A stretch of 56,020 bases of DNA. It comes from an uncultured Bulleidia sp. (GTDB lineage Bacteria; Bacillota_I; Bacilli_A; Erysipelotrichales; Erysipelotrichaceae). A model generated the notes under the pieces. That model was not told the origin of the DNA, made no database searches, and was given only the letters and a program-made list of their open reading frames with translations. The translations under genes and the position numbers were made by a program. Location of the stretch: contig CAKVBD010000014.1 in assembly GCA_934725105.1 (NCBI GenBank), positions 1 through 56,020 on the forward strand, written 5' to 3'. Below, piece by piece: positions 8,583 to 16,154 of the stretch (position 1 is the first letter of the stretch; every line of letters begins with the position of its first letter).

Positions 8583-9440
8583 ATGATTGATGAAAAAAGA
8601 TGGCAGGAAATCGATGAAAAAGAACCAATTCCTTCTCATATTCTTGAAAGAATGGAATATTTGAGAAAGAAACATAAAGATGTGATTGATGATGAATGGA
8701 TCAAACGTCCATCACAGATTGAAGGCATCAGAAAAGCGGGTGAAATCAATACAGGTGTTTTAGATGAAGTTGGTAAATTGATTCATGAAGGCATGAGTAC
8801 ACAGGATATTGATGATATTGTTTCAAAATATACAACAGAACATGGTGGAATCTGTGCACCTTTGAACTATGAAGGTTTCCCTAAGAGTGTATGTACTTCT
8901 ATCAATGGTGAAGTATGTCATGGGATTCCCGCAAGACATAGAAAACTTAGAAATGGTGATATTATCAATGTTGACTGTACAACAATTTTAGATGGCTACT
9001 ATGCGGATGCTTCTAGAATGTTCATGATTGGTAATGTATCTGAAGAAAGAAGAAAACTTGTTGAAGAAACAAAGAAATGTCTTGAGATTGGTATCCAGGC
9101 TGCACAGCCATGGGCACATGTTGGTGATATTGGATATGCAATTGCGAAGTATGCACATTCCAAAGGATATTCTGTTGTTAGAGAACTTGGTGGACATGGT
9201 GTTGGTATTGATTTCCATGAAGATCCATTTGTTGCACATGTTGGCTCGAAAGGAAAAGGCATGGTTCTTGTTCCTGGTATGATCATTACGATTGAACCTA
9301 TGATTAATGCTGGAAAAGCTGCAGTAGAAATTGATCCATATAACAACTGGACAATCTACACAAGAGATGGCTCTGATTCTGCACAATGGGAACATACAAT
9401 TCTTATTACAGAAGATGGCAATGAAATCTTGACATACTAA
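8583..9440 (+). CDS. map: Methionine aminopeptidase, type I
   Basis: A 285-residue enzyme that removes the initiator Met from nascent proteins. The five metal ligands are visible: Asp in INVDCTTIL, Asp in YYADASRMF, His in GGHGVGIDFHEDP, Glu in ITIEPMI and Glu in AQWEHTILITEDG. Substrate-binding His is in CHGIPARH. A 45-residue N-terminal extension (MIDEKRWQEIDEK onward) precedes the catalytic domain. It lacks the paired cysteines of zinc-finger types, so it may instead act in ribosome docking, which is inference. Last gene of the patatin-dut-map operon, closed by the terminator at 9451. Confidence 0.95.
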   Translation: MIDEKRWQEIDEKEPIPSHILERMEYLRKKHKDVIDDEWIKRPSQIEGIRKAGEINTGVLDEVGKLIHEGMSTQDIDDIVSKYTTEHGGICAPLNYEGFPKSVCTSINGEVCHGIPARHRKLRNGDIINVDCTTILDGYYADASRMFMIGNVSEERRKLVEETKKCLEIGIQAAQPWAHVGDIGYAIAKYAHSKGYSVVRELGGHGVGIDFHEDPFVAHVGSKGKGMVLVPGMIITIEPMINAGKAAVEIDPYNNWTIYTRDGSDSAQWEHTILITEDGNEILTY

Positions 9441-9450
9441 TCAAAGAAAT

Positions 9451-9482
9451 CTTAGAGATATCAATCTTTAAGGTTTTTTTTG
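9451..9482 (+). terminator. Terminator of patatin-dut-map operon
   Basis: Stem CTTAGAGAT (9451-9459) and ATCTTTAAG (9464-9472) with one G-T pair and a 4-base loop, then a T tract to 9482. Confidence 0.75.
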
Positions 9483-9528
9483 TGCTATATTTGTTAGAAT
9501 ATTGAATAGAGGGTATATATAAAATTTT

Positions 9529-11163
9529 ATGAATGAGAAAATATATGTAACAGGACATAGACATCCTGATTCTGATGCAATCTGTGCAGCGATTACCTAT
9601 GCTGATCTTTTGAATCACTTAGGTAAAACAGCAGTTGCATGCAGACAAGGTCCTTTGAATGAAGAAACAAAATTTATTTTAAAAAGATTTGGACTTGAAA
9701 ATCCTTTGTTGATGACGGATGCACGTGCGAAAATCCGTGATATAGAAATTGATACGCCTACGATCATACAGAAGAATGAAACAGTACATCATGCATGGCA
9801 TTTAATGCTGCAGACACAGAACCGCTCATTGGAAGTTTATGATGAGAATGGAAAGCTTTGTGGTATCTGTACAACAAGCAATCTTGCAAGTGTTCGTCTG
9901 CATCCAGATACAGACCTTGTTACGTTAATGTCAACGGCTTCTTTAGATAATATTGCACGTACTGTTGGTGGAAATATTATCTATGAACCAGAGCATTTTA
10001 AGACAAATGGTGTGATTCATATCATTACATTAGAGCGTGAAGATATGGATTATTATGTTCTGAAAGATGGTATTTCTATTGTTTCCAATGGTGAAGAAAA
10101 ACATCACATGGTCATTGAAAGAGGATGCAAGTGTTTAGTAATTACATGTGGTATGAAAGCATCTGCAGATACAATTGCTTTAGCAAAGAAAAAGGGATGT
10201 GCAATCATTGAGACAATCAATGATACGATGAATACTGCTCGTGTTATTACAGAAAGCTACAGTGTTGATCAAATCATGACAACAGACATCATTACATTTA
10301 ATGAAAATGAATATGTTGAAGATGTTGCGATGAAGATGAGACATTCACGTGTACGTTCCTATCCTGTTTTAAATGATGCAGGAGAAGTCGTTGGTGCAAT
10401 TTCTCGATACCATACAAGAAACTATCAGAAACTGAAGGTTGCCCTGGTTGACCATAGTGCAGTGAACCAGACATTCCAGAATATTGATATGGCAGAAATT
10501 GTTGCCATTGTTGACCACCATCATATTGGCAACATTCAAACACAGATGCCAATTGAATATCGCAATCATAAATGTGGAAGTACATGTACGATCATTGCTT
10601 CTTTGTATAAAGAAAATGGCCTGCTGCCAGATCGTACAATGAGTGGATTGTTGATGTCAGCAATCATCTCTGATACGTTGAACTTCAAATCTGCAACGAC
10701 AAAACAGGAAGATCGTGATACTGTAAAGTGGCTTGCAGAAATTGCAGGAATCGATGATGTAGAAAAATATGCAAGAGAAATGCTTGGGGCTTCTATTTCA
10801 CTGAATGATGCAACACCACATGAAATCTTGACACGAGACTTGAAGAACTACCAGATTGGAAAATTCCATTTTGCGATTGGTCAGACAAACTACTCTAGAC
10901 AAGATGAAGTACAGAAGATCCTTCCACAATTCCTTGAGAATATGGAAAAGGAACAACAGGAAAACAAGCTGGATATCATGGTTATGTTATTCACGGATGT
11001 TATGGGAAATGGATCCATGTTCTATTACTATGGACCTATGGCACATGTTGTTGCTTCTGTAATTGAAACAACATTTGATGATCATTCTGGTTTTGATCCA
11101 AATATCATTTCTAGAAAGCAGCAGTTAATGCCAAAACTGTCTGAAGTATTATTGAATCTATAA
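9529..11163 (+). CDS. ppaC: Manganese inorganic pyrophosphatase with CBS-DRTGG regulatory insert
   Basis: A 544-residue family II (DHH) pyrophosphatase hydrolysing pyrophosphate to phosphate. The N-terminal metal motif GHRHPDSD is at residues 9-16, VDHHHIG is the DHH motif, and the C-terminal DHHA2 domain ends with SRKQQLMPKL. Inserted between the first and second halves of the catalytic domain is a CBS-DRTGG-CBS module (about 65-305), recognised by paired CBS-like segments and the nucleotide-binding layout. In characterised relatives this insert binds AMP, ADP and diadenosine polyphosphates and controls activity. The canonical family II enzyme is about 310 residues, so length supports the insert. 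An extended -10 TGTTAGAAT lies at 9492-9500; the leader holds only a weak AGAGGG. Confidence 0.94.
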   Translation: MNEKIYVTGHRHPDSDAICAAITYADLLNHLGKTAVACRQGPLNEETKFILKRFGLENPLLMTDARAKIRDIEIDTPTIIQKNETVHHAWHLMLQTQNRSLEVYDENGKLCGICTTSNLASVRLHPDTDLVTLMSTASLDNIARTVGGNIIYEPEHFKTNGVIHIITLEREDMDYYVLKDGISIVSNGEEKHHMVIERGCKCLVITCGMKASADTIALAKKKGCAIIETINDTMNTARVITESYSVDQIMTTDIITFNENEYVEDVAMKMRHSRVRSYPVLNDAGEVVGAISRYHTRNYQKLKVALVDHSAVNQTFQNIDMAEIVAIVDHHHIGNIQTQMPIEYRNHKCGSTCTIIASLYKENGLLPDRTMSGLLMSAIISDTLNFKSATTKQEDRDTVKWLAEIAGIDDVEKYAREMLGASISLNDATPHEILTRDLKNYQIGKFHFAIGQTNYSRQDEVQKILPQFLENMEKEQQENKLDIMVMLFTDVMGNGSMFYYYGPMAHVVASVIETTFDDHSGFDPNIISRKQQLMPKLSEVLLNL

Positions 11164-11189
11164 GAGGACTTCCCATGGGAAGTCTTTTT
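11164..11189 (+). terminator. Terminator of ppaC
   Basis: Palindromic stem GACTTCCC/GGGAAGTC (11167-11184) followed by T5. Confidence 0.85.
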
Positions 11190-11195
11190 GTTTTA

Positions 11196-11204
11196 TGGTA
11201 AAAT
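11196..11204 (+). promoter_or_regulatory. Extended -10 promoter, near-leaderless
   Basis: TG-G-TAAAAT ends 10 bases before the RNase Z start at 11215. A transcript would have only a few bases of 5' leader and no proper Shine-Dalgarno sequence. Confidence 0.45.
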
Positions 11205-11214
11205 AGTGGAACTT

Positions 11215-12126
11215 ATGATAGATATTTGTTTGTTAGGAACTGGTGGGACTGTTCCGCTTCCAAATCGTTTTTTAACGAGTTTGCTTGTGAGATGGAATGG
11301 TCATGAAATACTTGTTGACTGTGGAGAAGGAACACAGATTGCATTGAATGCCAAGACATTGTCTTGTCGACATATCGATGCGATATTTTTAACGCATTTT
11401 CATGCGGATCATACAGCAGGACTTCCAGGATTGTTATTATCCATGGCAAAAGCAGATCGTACAGAACCAATTACGATCTATGGACCAAGGGGACTGGAAG
11501 ACTTATTAAAAGGTGTTTTATTGATTGCGAGATATGTTCCGTTTGAAATTAAATTTGTGGAATATGAACAGAAAGAAAATACATATGAAATTGATGGATT
11601 AAAGATTACATCCTTTTCTGTTAGACATTCTGTTCCATGTTTCAGCTTTTCTTTTGATTACGCGCGCAGTCCTAAGTTTGATCGTGAAAAAGCAGAAAGA
11701 AACAATGTTCCTATGAAGGCATGGGGACGTTTACAGAAAAATGATTCTGTTGAAATCGATGGTGTTACTTATACTTCAGATATGGTTTTAGCAGAAGAAA
11801 GAAAAGGAATTCATTTCCTGTATACAACAGATACAAGACCTACGGAATCCATTAGAAAGTATGCCCAGGATGCAGATCTGATGATTGCGGAAGGAATGTA
11901 TGGTGATGAAGAAAAGAAAGAAAAAGCAAAGCTGAATAAGCATATGATGATGCAGGAGAGTGCAGAAATTGCGAGAAATGCGAATGTTAAGCAGTTGTGG
12001 TTTACACATTATTCTCCTAGTATGCATGATCCATGGATTTATGAAGAGATGGTTCAGCAGATTTTCCCGCAGGCTGTTATCAGCAAGGATGGGGAGAGAA
12101 TCGATTTATCTTTTAGTGAGGAATAA
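11215..12126 (+). CDS. rnz: Ribonuclease Z
   Basis: A 303-residue MBL-fold endonuclease that trims tRNA 3' trailers. It opens with DICLLGTGGTVPLPNR, has the metal motif THFHADHTAG (His61, His63, Asp65, His66), FSVRHSVPCFSF, the bridging Asp in YTTDTRP, and the final His in FTHYSPSM. Length matches ElaC/RNase Z of bacteria. An in-frame ATG at 11188 lies inside the preceding terminator, so I choose 11215. It is followed after 3 bases by the lipid kinase gene, implying an operon. The tRNA-Arg in this window encodes CCA, in which case RNase Z is not strictly needed for that tRNA. An extended -10 lies close upstream. Confidence 0.9.
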   Translation: MIDICLLGTGGTVPLPNRFLTSLLVRWNGHEILVDCGEGTQIALNAKTLSCRHIDAIFLTHFHADHTAGLPGLLLSMAKADRTEPITIYGPRGLEDLLKGVLLIARYVPFEIKFVEYEQKENTYEIDGLKITSFSVRHSVPCFSFSFDYARSPKFDREKAERNNVPMKAWGRLQKNDSVEIDGVTYTSDMVLAEERKGIHFLYTTDTRPTESIRKYAQDADLMIAEGMYGDEEKKEKAKLNKHMMMQESAEIARNANVKQLWFTHYSPSMHDPWIYEEMVQQIFPQAVISKDGERIDLSFSEE

Positions 12127-12129
12127 TCT

Positions 12130-13089
12130 ATGTTTGATGTAGTAATCAATCCAGCAGCAGCTTCCGGCAGAGTGAAAAAGGTTTGGCTACGTACAATTGA
12201 GCCAATTTTTCAGGCTGCAAATGTAGACTATAATGTTCATTTTTCTACATTGGAATACAACATTCCAGAAATTATGAGAGATTTAACTTCAACACATGAA
12301 AAAAGAAATATCATTGTTGTTGGTGGAGATGGAACAATGAATCTGGCAGTGAATGGTATTGTTGATTTTGAGAATACTAGAATTGGCTATATTCCTTGTG
12401 GCAGTGCGAATGATCTTGCAAAAGGATTGCATATTTCAAAAGATCTAGAAACCTGTACAAAGCAGATTCTACAAGGAAAAGTACATCGCTGTATGGATGT
12501 TGGAGAAGTTGTATATCTGAATCAAGAAAATATTTTACAGAAAGATGAAACAAGTGAAGATGGATATGTACATCATCGTTTCAATATTTCCAGCGGTATT
12601 GGTTTTGATGCACACATTTGTGAAGAAGCACAGATTTCTAAAGCAAAGAAAGTTCTGAATAAAATATATTTAGGAAAACTTGTATATATCATGACTGCGA
12701 TACGCATTATTGCTTCAACAAAACGAATTCCATCTACGATGATCGTGGATGGAAAAGAATATGCATTTCCAGCGCTACTGTTTTCTGTATGTATGAATAC
12801 AAAATATGAGGGTGGAGGATTCCAGTTCTGTCCACATGCTGAAAGTGATGATGGTTTATTAGATGTATGTGTTGGCAATCACTTATCTCAATTTGATTTC
12901 TTCCGTATCTTTCCATATGCATATTCTGGAAATCATCTGAAATTTAAAGGTGTAACGGAAATGAAAGCAAAGGAAATTGAGATCAAAGTAGAAAAACCAA
13001 TGTGGGTACATACAGATGGAGAAGTGAATTGTCAATCAACGCATATTCAAATTCATCTTCTCAAAGAAAAATTACAAATGTTAAATTAA
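12130..13089 (+). CDS. Diacylglycerol kinase-like lipid kinase
   Basis: A 319-residue YegS/DgkB-type kinase. The nucleotide-binding motif GGDGTMN is at residues 65-71, preceded by the NPAAASGR start motif and followed by IPCGSANDLAKGL, all diagnostic for the DAGK catalytic family. The C-terminal half is a beta-rich domain (SSGIGFDAHI, FQFCPHAESDDGLLDV). In Gram-positive bacteria DgkB recycles diacylglycerol from lipoteichoic acid synthesis. That role is plausible here, though other lipids are phosphorylated by relatives. GAGG precedes the ATG. It forms an operon with rnz and ends at a bidirectional terminator shared with the tRNA. Confidence 0.9.
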   Translation: MFDVVINPAAASGRVKKVWLRTIEPIFQAANVDYNVHFSTLEYNIPEIMRDLTSTHEKRNIIVVGGDGTMNLAVNGIVDFENTRIGYIPCGSANDLAKGLHISKDLETCTKQILQGKVHRCMDVGEVVYLNQENILQKDETSEDGYVHHRFNISSGIGFDAHICEEAQISKAKKVLNKIYLGKLVYIMTAIRIIASTKRIPSTMIVDGKEYAFPALLFSVCMNTKYEGGGFQFCPHAESDDGLLDVCVGNHLSQFDFFRIFPYAYSGNHLKFKGVTEMKAKEIEIKVEKPMWVHTDGEVNCQSTHIQIHLLKEKLQMLN

Positions 13090-13113
13090 AAGGGATTCCA
13101 GTGAATCCCTTTT
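13088..13113. terminator. Bidirectional terminator between lipid kinase and tRNA
   Basis: AAAAGGGATTC/GAATCCCTTTT stem with a CAGT loop. It overlaps the kinase stop codon and lies two bases beyond the CCA of the opposite-strand tRNA. Confidence 0.85.
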
Positions 13114-13114
13114 A

Positions 13115-13191
13115 TGGTGTGCTCGACGGAGTTCGAATCCGCAACCTTCGGCTTCGGAGGCCAACACTCTATCCAGTTGAGCTACGAGCAC
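13115..13191 (-). tRNA. tRNA-Arg (anticodon CCG)
   Basis: A 77-base cloverleaf on the - strand. The acceptor stem GTGCTCG pairs with CGAGCAC, the D-arm is GCTCAACTGGATAGAG, the anticodon stem-loop has loop CTCCGAA giving anticodon CCG (reads CGG), and the T-arm contains GGATTCGAACTCC. The discriminator A is followed by an encoded CCA. A TAAAAT -10 on the reverse strand (13205-13210) lies about 13 bases before the 5' end. Confidence 0.96.
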
Positions 13192-13217
13192 AAAAGCAAA
13201 TATTATTTTACAGCTTG

Positions 13218-13226
13218 TGTTAGAAT
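13218..13226 (+). promoter_or_regulatory. Extended -10 promoter, leaderless type
   Basis: TG-T-TAGAAT is followed by six bases (ATTTCC) and then the ATG at 13233. There is no Shine-Dalgarno sequence. It lies back to back with the tRNA promoter. Confidence 0.55.
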
Positions 13227-13232
13227 ATTTCC

Positions 13233-14051
13233 ATGGATAAAAACATAGAACAAATTAAATTGATCGTTGTTGATGTTGATAACACGATCCTCCCGGCAGG
13301 AAAATATGAAATTTCTGCACGTTTGAAAGAAGACTTTCATAAGGCATTAGATCAAGGTATCAAAGTGATGGTAAATACTGGCAGACACTATACATTTTTA
13401 CCACCATCTTTATTTCGTGATCTTCCAATGGATTTGATTGGCACGATCAATGGTGCCTGCTTAGTAGATCATGATGGAAATACAATTGAGAAGCATCCAA
13501 TGAAGAAGGAGGATATGGATGCAATTACTGATATTTGTATCAAACATGATATTGGACTTGGCTTTAAATTTGAAGATCGTATTGTAACGTATGCAAATCA
13601 TCAGAAGTTTGTTGATGGCTACGTGAATAAAGATACACCATGGGATCATACTGTGATTGATGATACAAAAGAAAGAAAGCATCACTTAGAACATGGATTG
13701 CCTCTTGGTACATTTCTGATTGGAGATGAATCTATCATTGATCGCTTTTCTACAACACTTCCAGATTTAAAATTTGCATGGTCCTATAAAGATGGCTATG
13801 ACGTATTCTTGAAAGATATTAACAAGTCTATTTCTGTTAATCGTGCATTAAAAGAATATGGTTTAACATGGGATAATGTCATTGCTTTTGGTGATGCGGG
13901 AAACGATACGCCTTTTATTGAACCTGCATATATTGGCGTTGCTTTAGGAAATGCTAAGGATGATGTTCAAAAGCATGCTGATATTGTTGCACCAGCATGT
14001 ATAGATGATGGTGTTGCGGTTGTACTGGAACAATTGGGTATTGTGAAATAA
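13233..14051 (+). CDS. Cof-type HAD phosphatase
   Basis: A 272-residue HAD superfamily hydrolase of the Cof (IIB cap) group, which dephosphorylates sugar phosphates, flavins or nucleotides. Motif I is VVDVDNTIL (Asp14 nucleophile, Asp16 acid/base), motif II is VNTGR, and motif IV is AFGDAGNDTPFI. The central cap domain (about 85-190) matches the family in length. The substrate is not predictable. The start has no ribosome binding site and is six bases after an extended -10, so the mRNA is probably leaderless. No strong terminator is visible after the stop; the next feature is the cysteine leader promoter. Confidence 0.87.
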   Translation: MDKNIEQIKLIVVDVDNTILPAGKYEISARLKEDFHKALDQGIKVMVNTGRHYTFLPPSLFRDLPMDLIGTINGACLVDHDGNTIEKHPMKKEDMDAITDICIKHDIGLGFKFEDRIVTYANHQKFVDGYVNKDTPWDHTVIDDTKERKHHLEHGLPLGTFLIGDESIIDRFSTTLPDLKFAWSYKDGYDVFLKDINKSISVNRALKEYGLTWDNVIAFGDAGNDTPFIEPAYIGVALGNAKDDVQKHADIVAPACIDDGVAVVLEQLGIVK

Positions 14052-14105
14052 TGTAAATTATTTTTTGTGTAATTTGTAAAATTAACAAGTTTTGAATCAC
14101 ATTCA

Positions 14106-14134
14106 TTGACATTCATTTGTTTGCGTATTAATTT
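14106..14134 (+). promoter_or_regulatory. Promoter of the cysteine leader
   Basis: A consensus -35 TTGACA (14106-14111), a 17-base spacer and -10 TAATTT (14129-14134). Transcription would start near 14141, leaving about 34 bases before the leader peptide start. This is one of the best vegetative promoters in the window. Confidence 0.7.
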
Positions 14135-14174
14135 AGTAGTTGTTAAAAGTACTGACGAGAAAGGAGAGAGATTT

Positions 14175-14255
14175 ATGAAAAACAATGTTGTTATGTTAAA
14201 TTGTTGTTGTTGTTTTAATTCAGGCTCTCGGATTTCTCATGCAGAGTTGTTTTAA
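14175..14255 (+). CDS. Cysteine leader peptide (four consecutive Cys codons)
   Basis: A 26-codon ORF with a strong Shine-Dalgarno (AGGAG, 14162-14166) 8 bases before ATG. Its product reads MKNNVVMLNCCCCFNSGSR then ISHAELF. Codons 10-13 are four TGT in a row (14202-14213). It stands alone between a consensus promoter and an intrinsic terminator and directly precedes cysK-cysE. This is the layout of amino-acid attenuation: ribosomes short of charged tRNA-Cys stall at the TGT run and change folding of the RNA that follows. The peptide itself probably has no function. No T-box consensus is visible in this leader. The coding call rests on the start site, codon content and context, not on homology. 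Confidence 0.75.
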   Translation: MKNNVVMLNCCCCFNSGSRISHAELF

Positions 14256-14317
14256 ACAACACATATAAACTGTTAGAGTAAATATGACCGAGAGATATAT
14301 TGATCCTCGGTCTTTTT
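14225..14317 (+). promoter_or_regulatory. Transcription attenuator (antiterminator/terminator)
   Basis: Three segments compete. Segment 2, CTCTCGG (14225-14231, within leader codons 17-19), is complementary over 7 bases to segment 3, CCGAGAG (14288-14294). Segment 3 overlaps the left arm GACCGAG (14286-14292) of a terminator whose right arm is CTCGGTC (14306-14312), extended by GAT/ATC and followed by T5 (14313-14317). A ribosome stalled at the Cys codons leaves segment 2 free to block the terminator. A moving ribosome covers it and the terminator forms. The Cys-codon run (14208-14215) can also pair with AAACAACA (14254-14261). Confidence 0.72.
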
Positions 14318-14344
14318 CTTATTTATTTTAGGATCAATATATCT
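14293..14344 (+). repeat. 14-base perfect inverted repeat spanning the attenuator terminator
   Basis: AGATATATTGATCC (14293-14306) lies in the loop side of the terminator and is perfectly complementary to GGATCAATATATCT (14331-14344) downstream of its T run. Only read-through RNA would contain both arms. Confidence 0.8.
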
Positions 14345-14384
14345 AGTATGTTGGTACTTGAAACGTGTAAGAAAAGAGGAATAA

Positions 14385-15320
14385 ATGATGACAAACATTA
14401 AAACATCCGTTACAGAATTGATTGGACATACACCAATGATGGAATTGACACACATTGAAAAGGAATTGGGTCTACAGGCAAAAATCATTGCGAAGCTTGA
14501 ATACTTTAACGCAACGGGATCTGTAAAAGATAGAATTGCGAAAAAAATGATTGCAGATGCAGAAGAAAAAGGAATATTGAAACAAGGCTCAGTTATCATT
14601 GAACCAACTTCTGGAAATACTGGTATTGGACTTGCTTCTGTTGGTACAAGTAAAGGCTATCGTGTCATTATTGTGATGCCAGAAACAATGTCAGTTGAAA
14701 GAAGAAAATTGATGAAAGCATATGGTGCTGAACTTGTTTTATCTGATGGTTCTAAAGGAATGAAAGGTGCAATTGAAAAAGCAAATGAGATTGCGAAGGA
14801 AACAGAAGGTGCATGGATTGCCGGTCAGTTTGATAACGAAGCTAACTGGAAAGCACATTATGAAACAACCGGTCCAGAAATCTATGCAGATACGGATGGA
14901 AATGTGGATTATTTCATTGCTGGAGTTGGAACTGGCGGAACAATTACGGGGACTGGCAAATACCTGAAGGAAAAGATCAAAGATCTGAAAGTGATTGCGG
15001 TTGAACCGGATTCTTCTGCGGTATTGTCTGGTGAAAAGGCAGGCGCACATAAGATTCAGGGAATTGGTGCAGGATTTGTTCCAAAGGTATTAGATACAAA
15101 TATTTATGATGCAATTGTTCGTGTGAAAAATGAAGATGCATTTACAACAGGAAGACTGGTTGGTCATAAGGAAGGTGTACTTGTAGGTATTTCTAGTGGC
15201 GCAGCAGTATATGCCGCAATTGCACTTGCGAAGAAAGAAGAAAACAAAGGAAAGACAATTGTTGTATTGCTTCCAGACAGTGGAGATCGATATTTGTCAA
15301 CGGATTTATTTGGAGAATGA
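14385..15320 (+). CDS. cysK: Cysteine synthase (O-acetylserine sulfhydrylase)
   Basis: A 311-residue PLP enzyme (fold type II) that makes L-cysteine from O-acetylserine and sulfide. The PLP lysine is K48 in NATGSVKDRIA. The phosphate and substrate loops PTSGNTGIGLAS and GVGTGGTITGTGKYLK are intact, as is the C-terminal LLPDSGDRYLS. Two tandem ATG codons (14385, 14388) are possible; AGAGG precedes them. It is the first structural gene after the Cys4 leader peptide and attenuator, and cysE follows after one base, so both genes should respond to cysteine supply. Confidence 0.96.
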   Translation: MMTNIKTSVTELIGHTPMMELTHIEKELGLQAKIIAKLEYFNATGSVKDRIAKKMIADAEEKGILKQGSVIIEPTSGNTGIGLASVGTSKGYRVIIVMPETMSVERRKLMKAYGAELVLSDGSKGMKGAIEKANEIAKETEGAWIAGQFDNEANWKAHYETTGPEIYADTDGNVDYFIAGVGTGGTITGTGKYLKEKIKDLKVIAVEPDSSAVLSGEKAGAHKIQGIGAGFVPKVLDTNIYDAIVRVKNEDAFTTGRLVGHKEGVLVGISSGAAVYAAIALAKKEENKGKTIVVLLPDSGDRYLSTDLFGE

Positions 15321-15321
15321 A

Positions 15322-16131
15322 ATGAGTGAAAATCGTAATGTATTGAATCAATTGAATGAATTAAATCTGATTAAAAATGATAATCAGATACTGCCTGAAA
15401 GAAGAAGGATCATTTCTATCATCAAGCTTTCACAGGTTGTTCTGTTTCCTGATTTTTATCACTATTCTGATCTTTCACAAGAAGAAGCATATATTGAACT
15501 GGAACAAGCATTACGGTATGAAATTCGAACATGTTTAGCGTTTGACCATAGAAATACTGCACAGGTAGATGAACTGACAGATACGTTTCTTTTGTGTTTG
15601 CCAGAAATCAAAAAGAAACTTCTCACAGATATTCAGGCAATCTATGATGGTGATCCTGCTGCGAAAAGTAAAGCAGAGGTGCTGCTATGCTATCCTGGTT
15701 TCTATGCGACGAACATTTATCGTATTGCACATGAACTATACCGTTTATCAATTCCATATATTCCTCGTATCATGAGTGAATATGCACATGAAAAAACAGG
15801 AATTGATATTAATCCAGGGGCAATGATTGATGAATATTTCTGCATTGACCATGGAACTGGTATTGTCATTGGAGAAACAGCGACGATTGGTCATCACGTA
15901 AAGCTGTATCAAGGTGTGACGATTGGGGCAAAGAGCTTTGATCTGGATGAAAATGGAAATCCATTAAAGTCTGGAAAACGTCATCCAGATATTGGTGATT
16001 ATGTTGTAATTTATGCGAATGCTACGATTTTAGGTGGTGATACGGTCGTTGGAAGTCACAGTATTATTGGCGGTAATACATGGCTATTACATTCTGTGGA
16101 AGAAGGATCAAAAATCTATTATGAAAAATAA
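15322..16131 (+). CDS. cysE: Serine O-acetyltransferase
   Basis: A 269-residue enzyme making O-acetylserine from serine and acetyl-CoA, the substrate for the adjacent CysK. The N-terminal two thirds is helical. The C-terminal part is a left-handed beta-helix of hexapeptide repeats with the active-site region INPGAMIDEYFCIDHGTGIVIGE interrupted by the conserved His and Asp, then TATIGHHVKLYQGVTIGAKS. The start is ATG 15322 with GGAG upstream, inside the end of cysK. A longer in-frame ORF beginning at 15196 overlaps cysK and is not the start. The operon ends at the hairpin at 16131. Confidence 0.93.
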   Translation: MSENRNVLNQLNELNLIKNDNQILPERRRIISIIKLSQVVLFPDFYHYSDLSQEEAYIELEQALRYEIRTCLAFDHRNTAQVDELTDTFLLCLPEIKKKLLTDIQAIYDGDPAAKSKAEVLLCYPGFYATNIYRIAHELYRLSIPYIPRIMSEYAHEKTGIDINPGAMIDEYFCIDHGTGIVIGETATIGHHVKLYQGVTIGAKSFDLDENGNPLKSGKRHPDIGDYVVIYANATILGGDTVVGSHSIIGGNTWLLHSVEEGSKIYYEK

Positions 16132-16154
16132 AAAGGATGCAGATTGCATCCCTT
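16131..16154. terminator. Hairpin between cysE and MATE gene
   Basis: AAAGGATGC/GCATCCCTTT stem. The T tract is better on the - strand, so it is mainly the MATE gene terminator. It also stops cysE with a short T3. Confidence 0.7.

Noticed and set aside
14141..14384. T-box or SAM riboswitch controlling cysK-cysE
   Set aside because: I looked for the T-box antiterminator core (AGGGTGGnACCGCG type) and for the S-box layout. Neither is present; the leader peptide with Cys codons explains the terminator better.
15196..15321. Longer start for cysE
   Set aside because: That segment lies in another frame of cysK. A ribosome site and typical N terminus occur at 15322.
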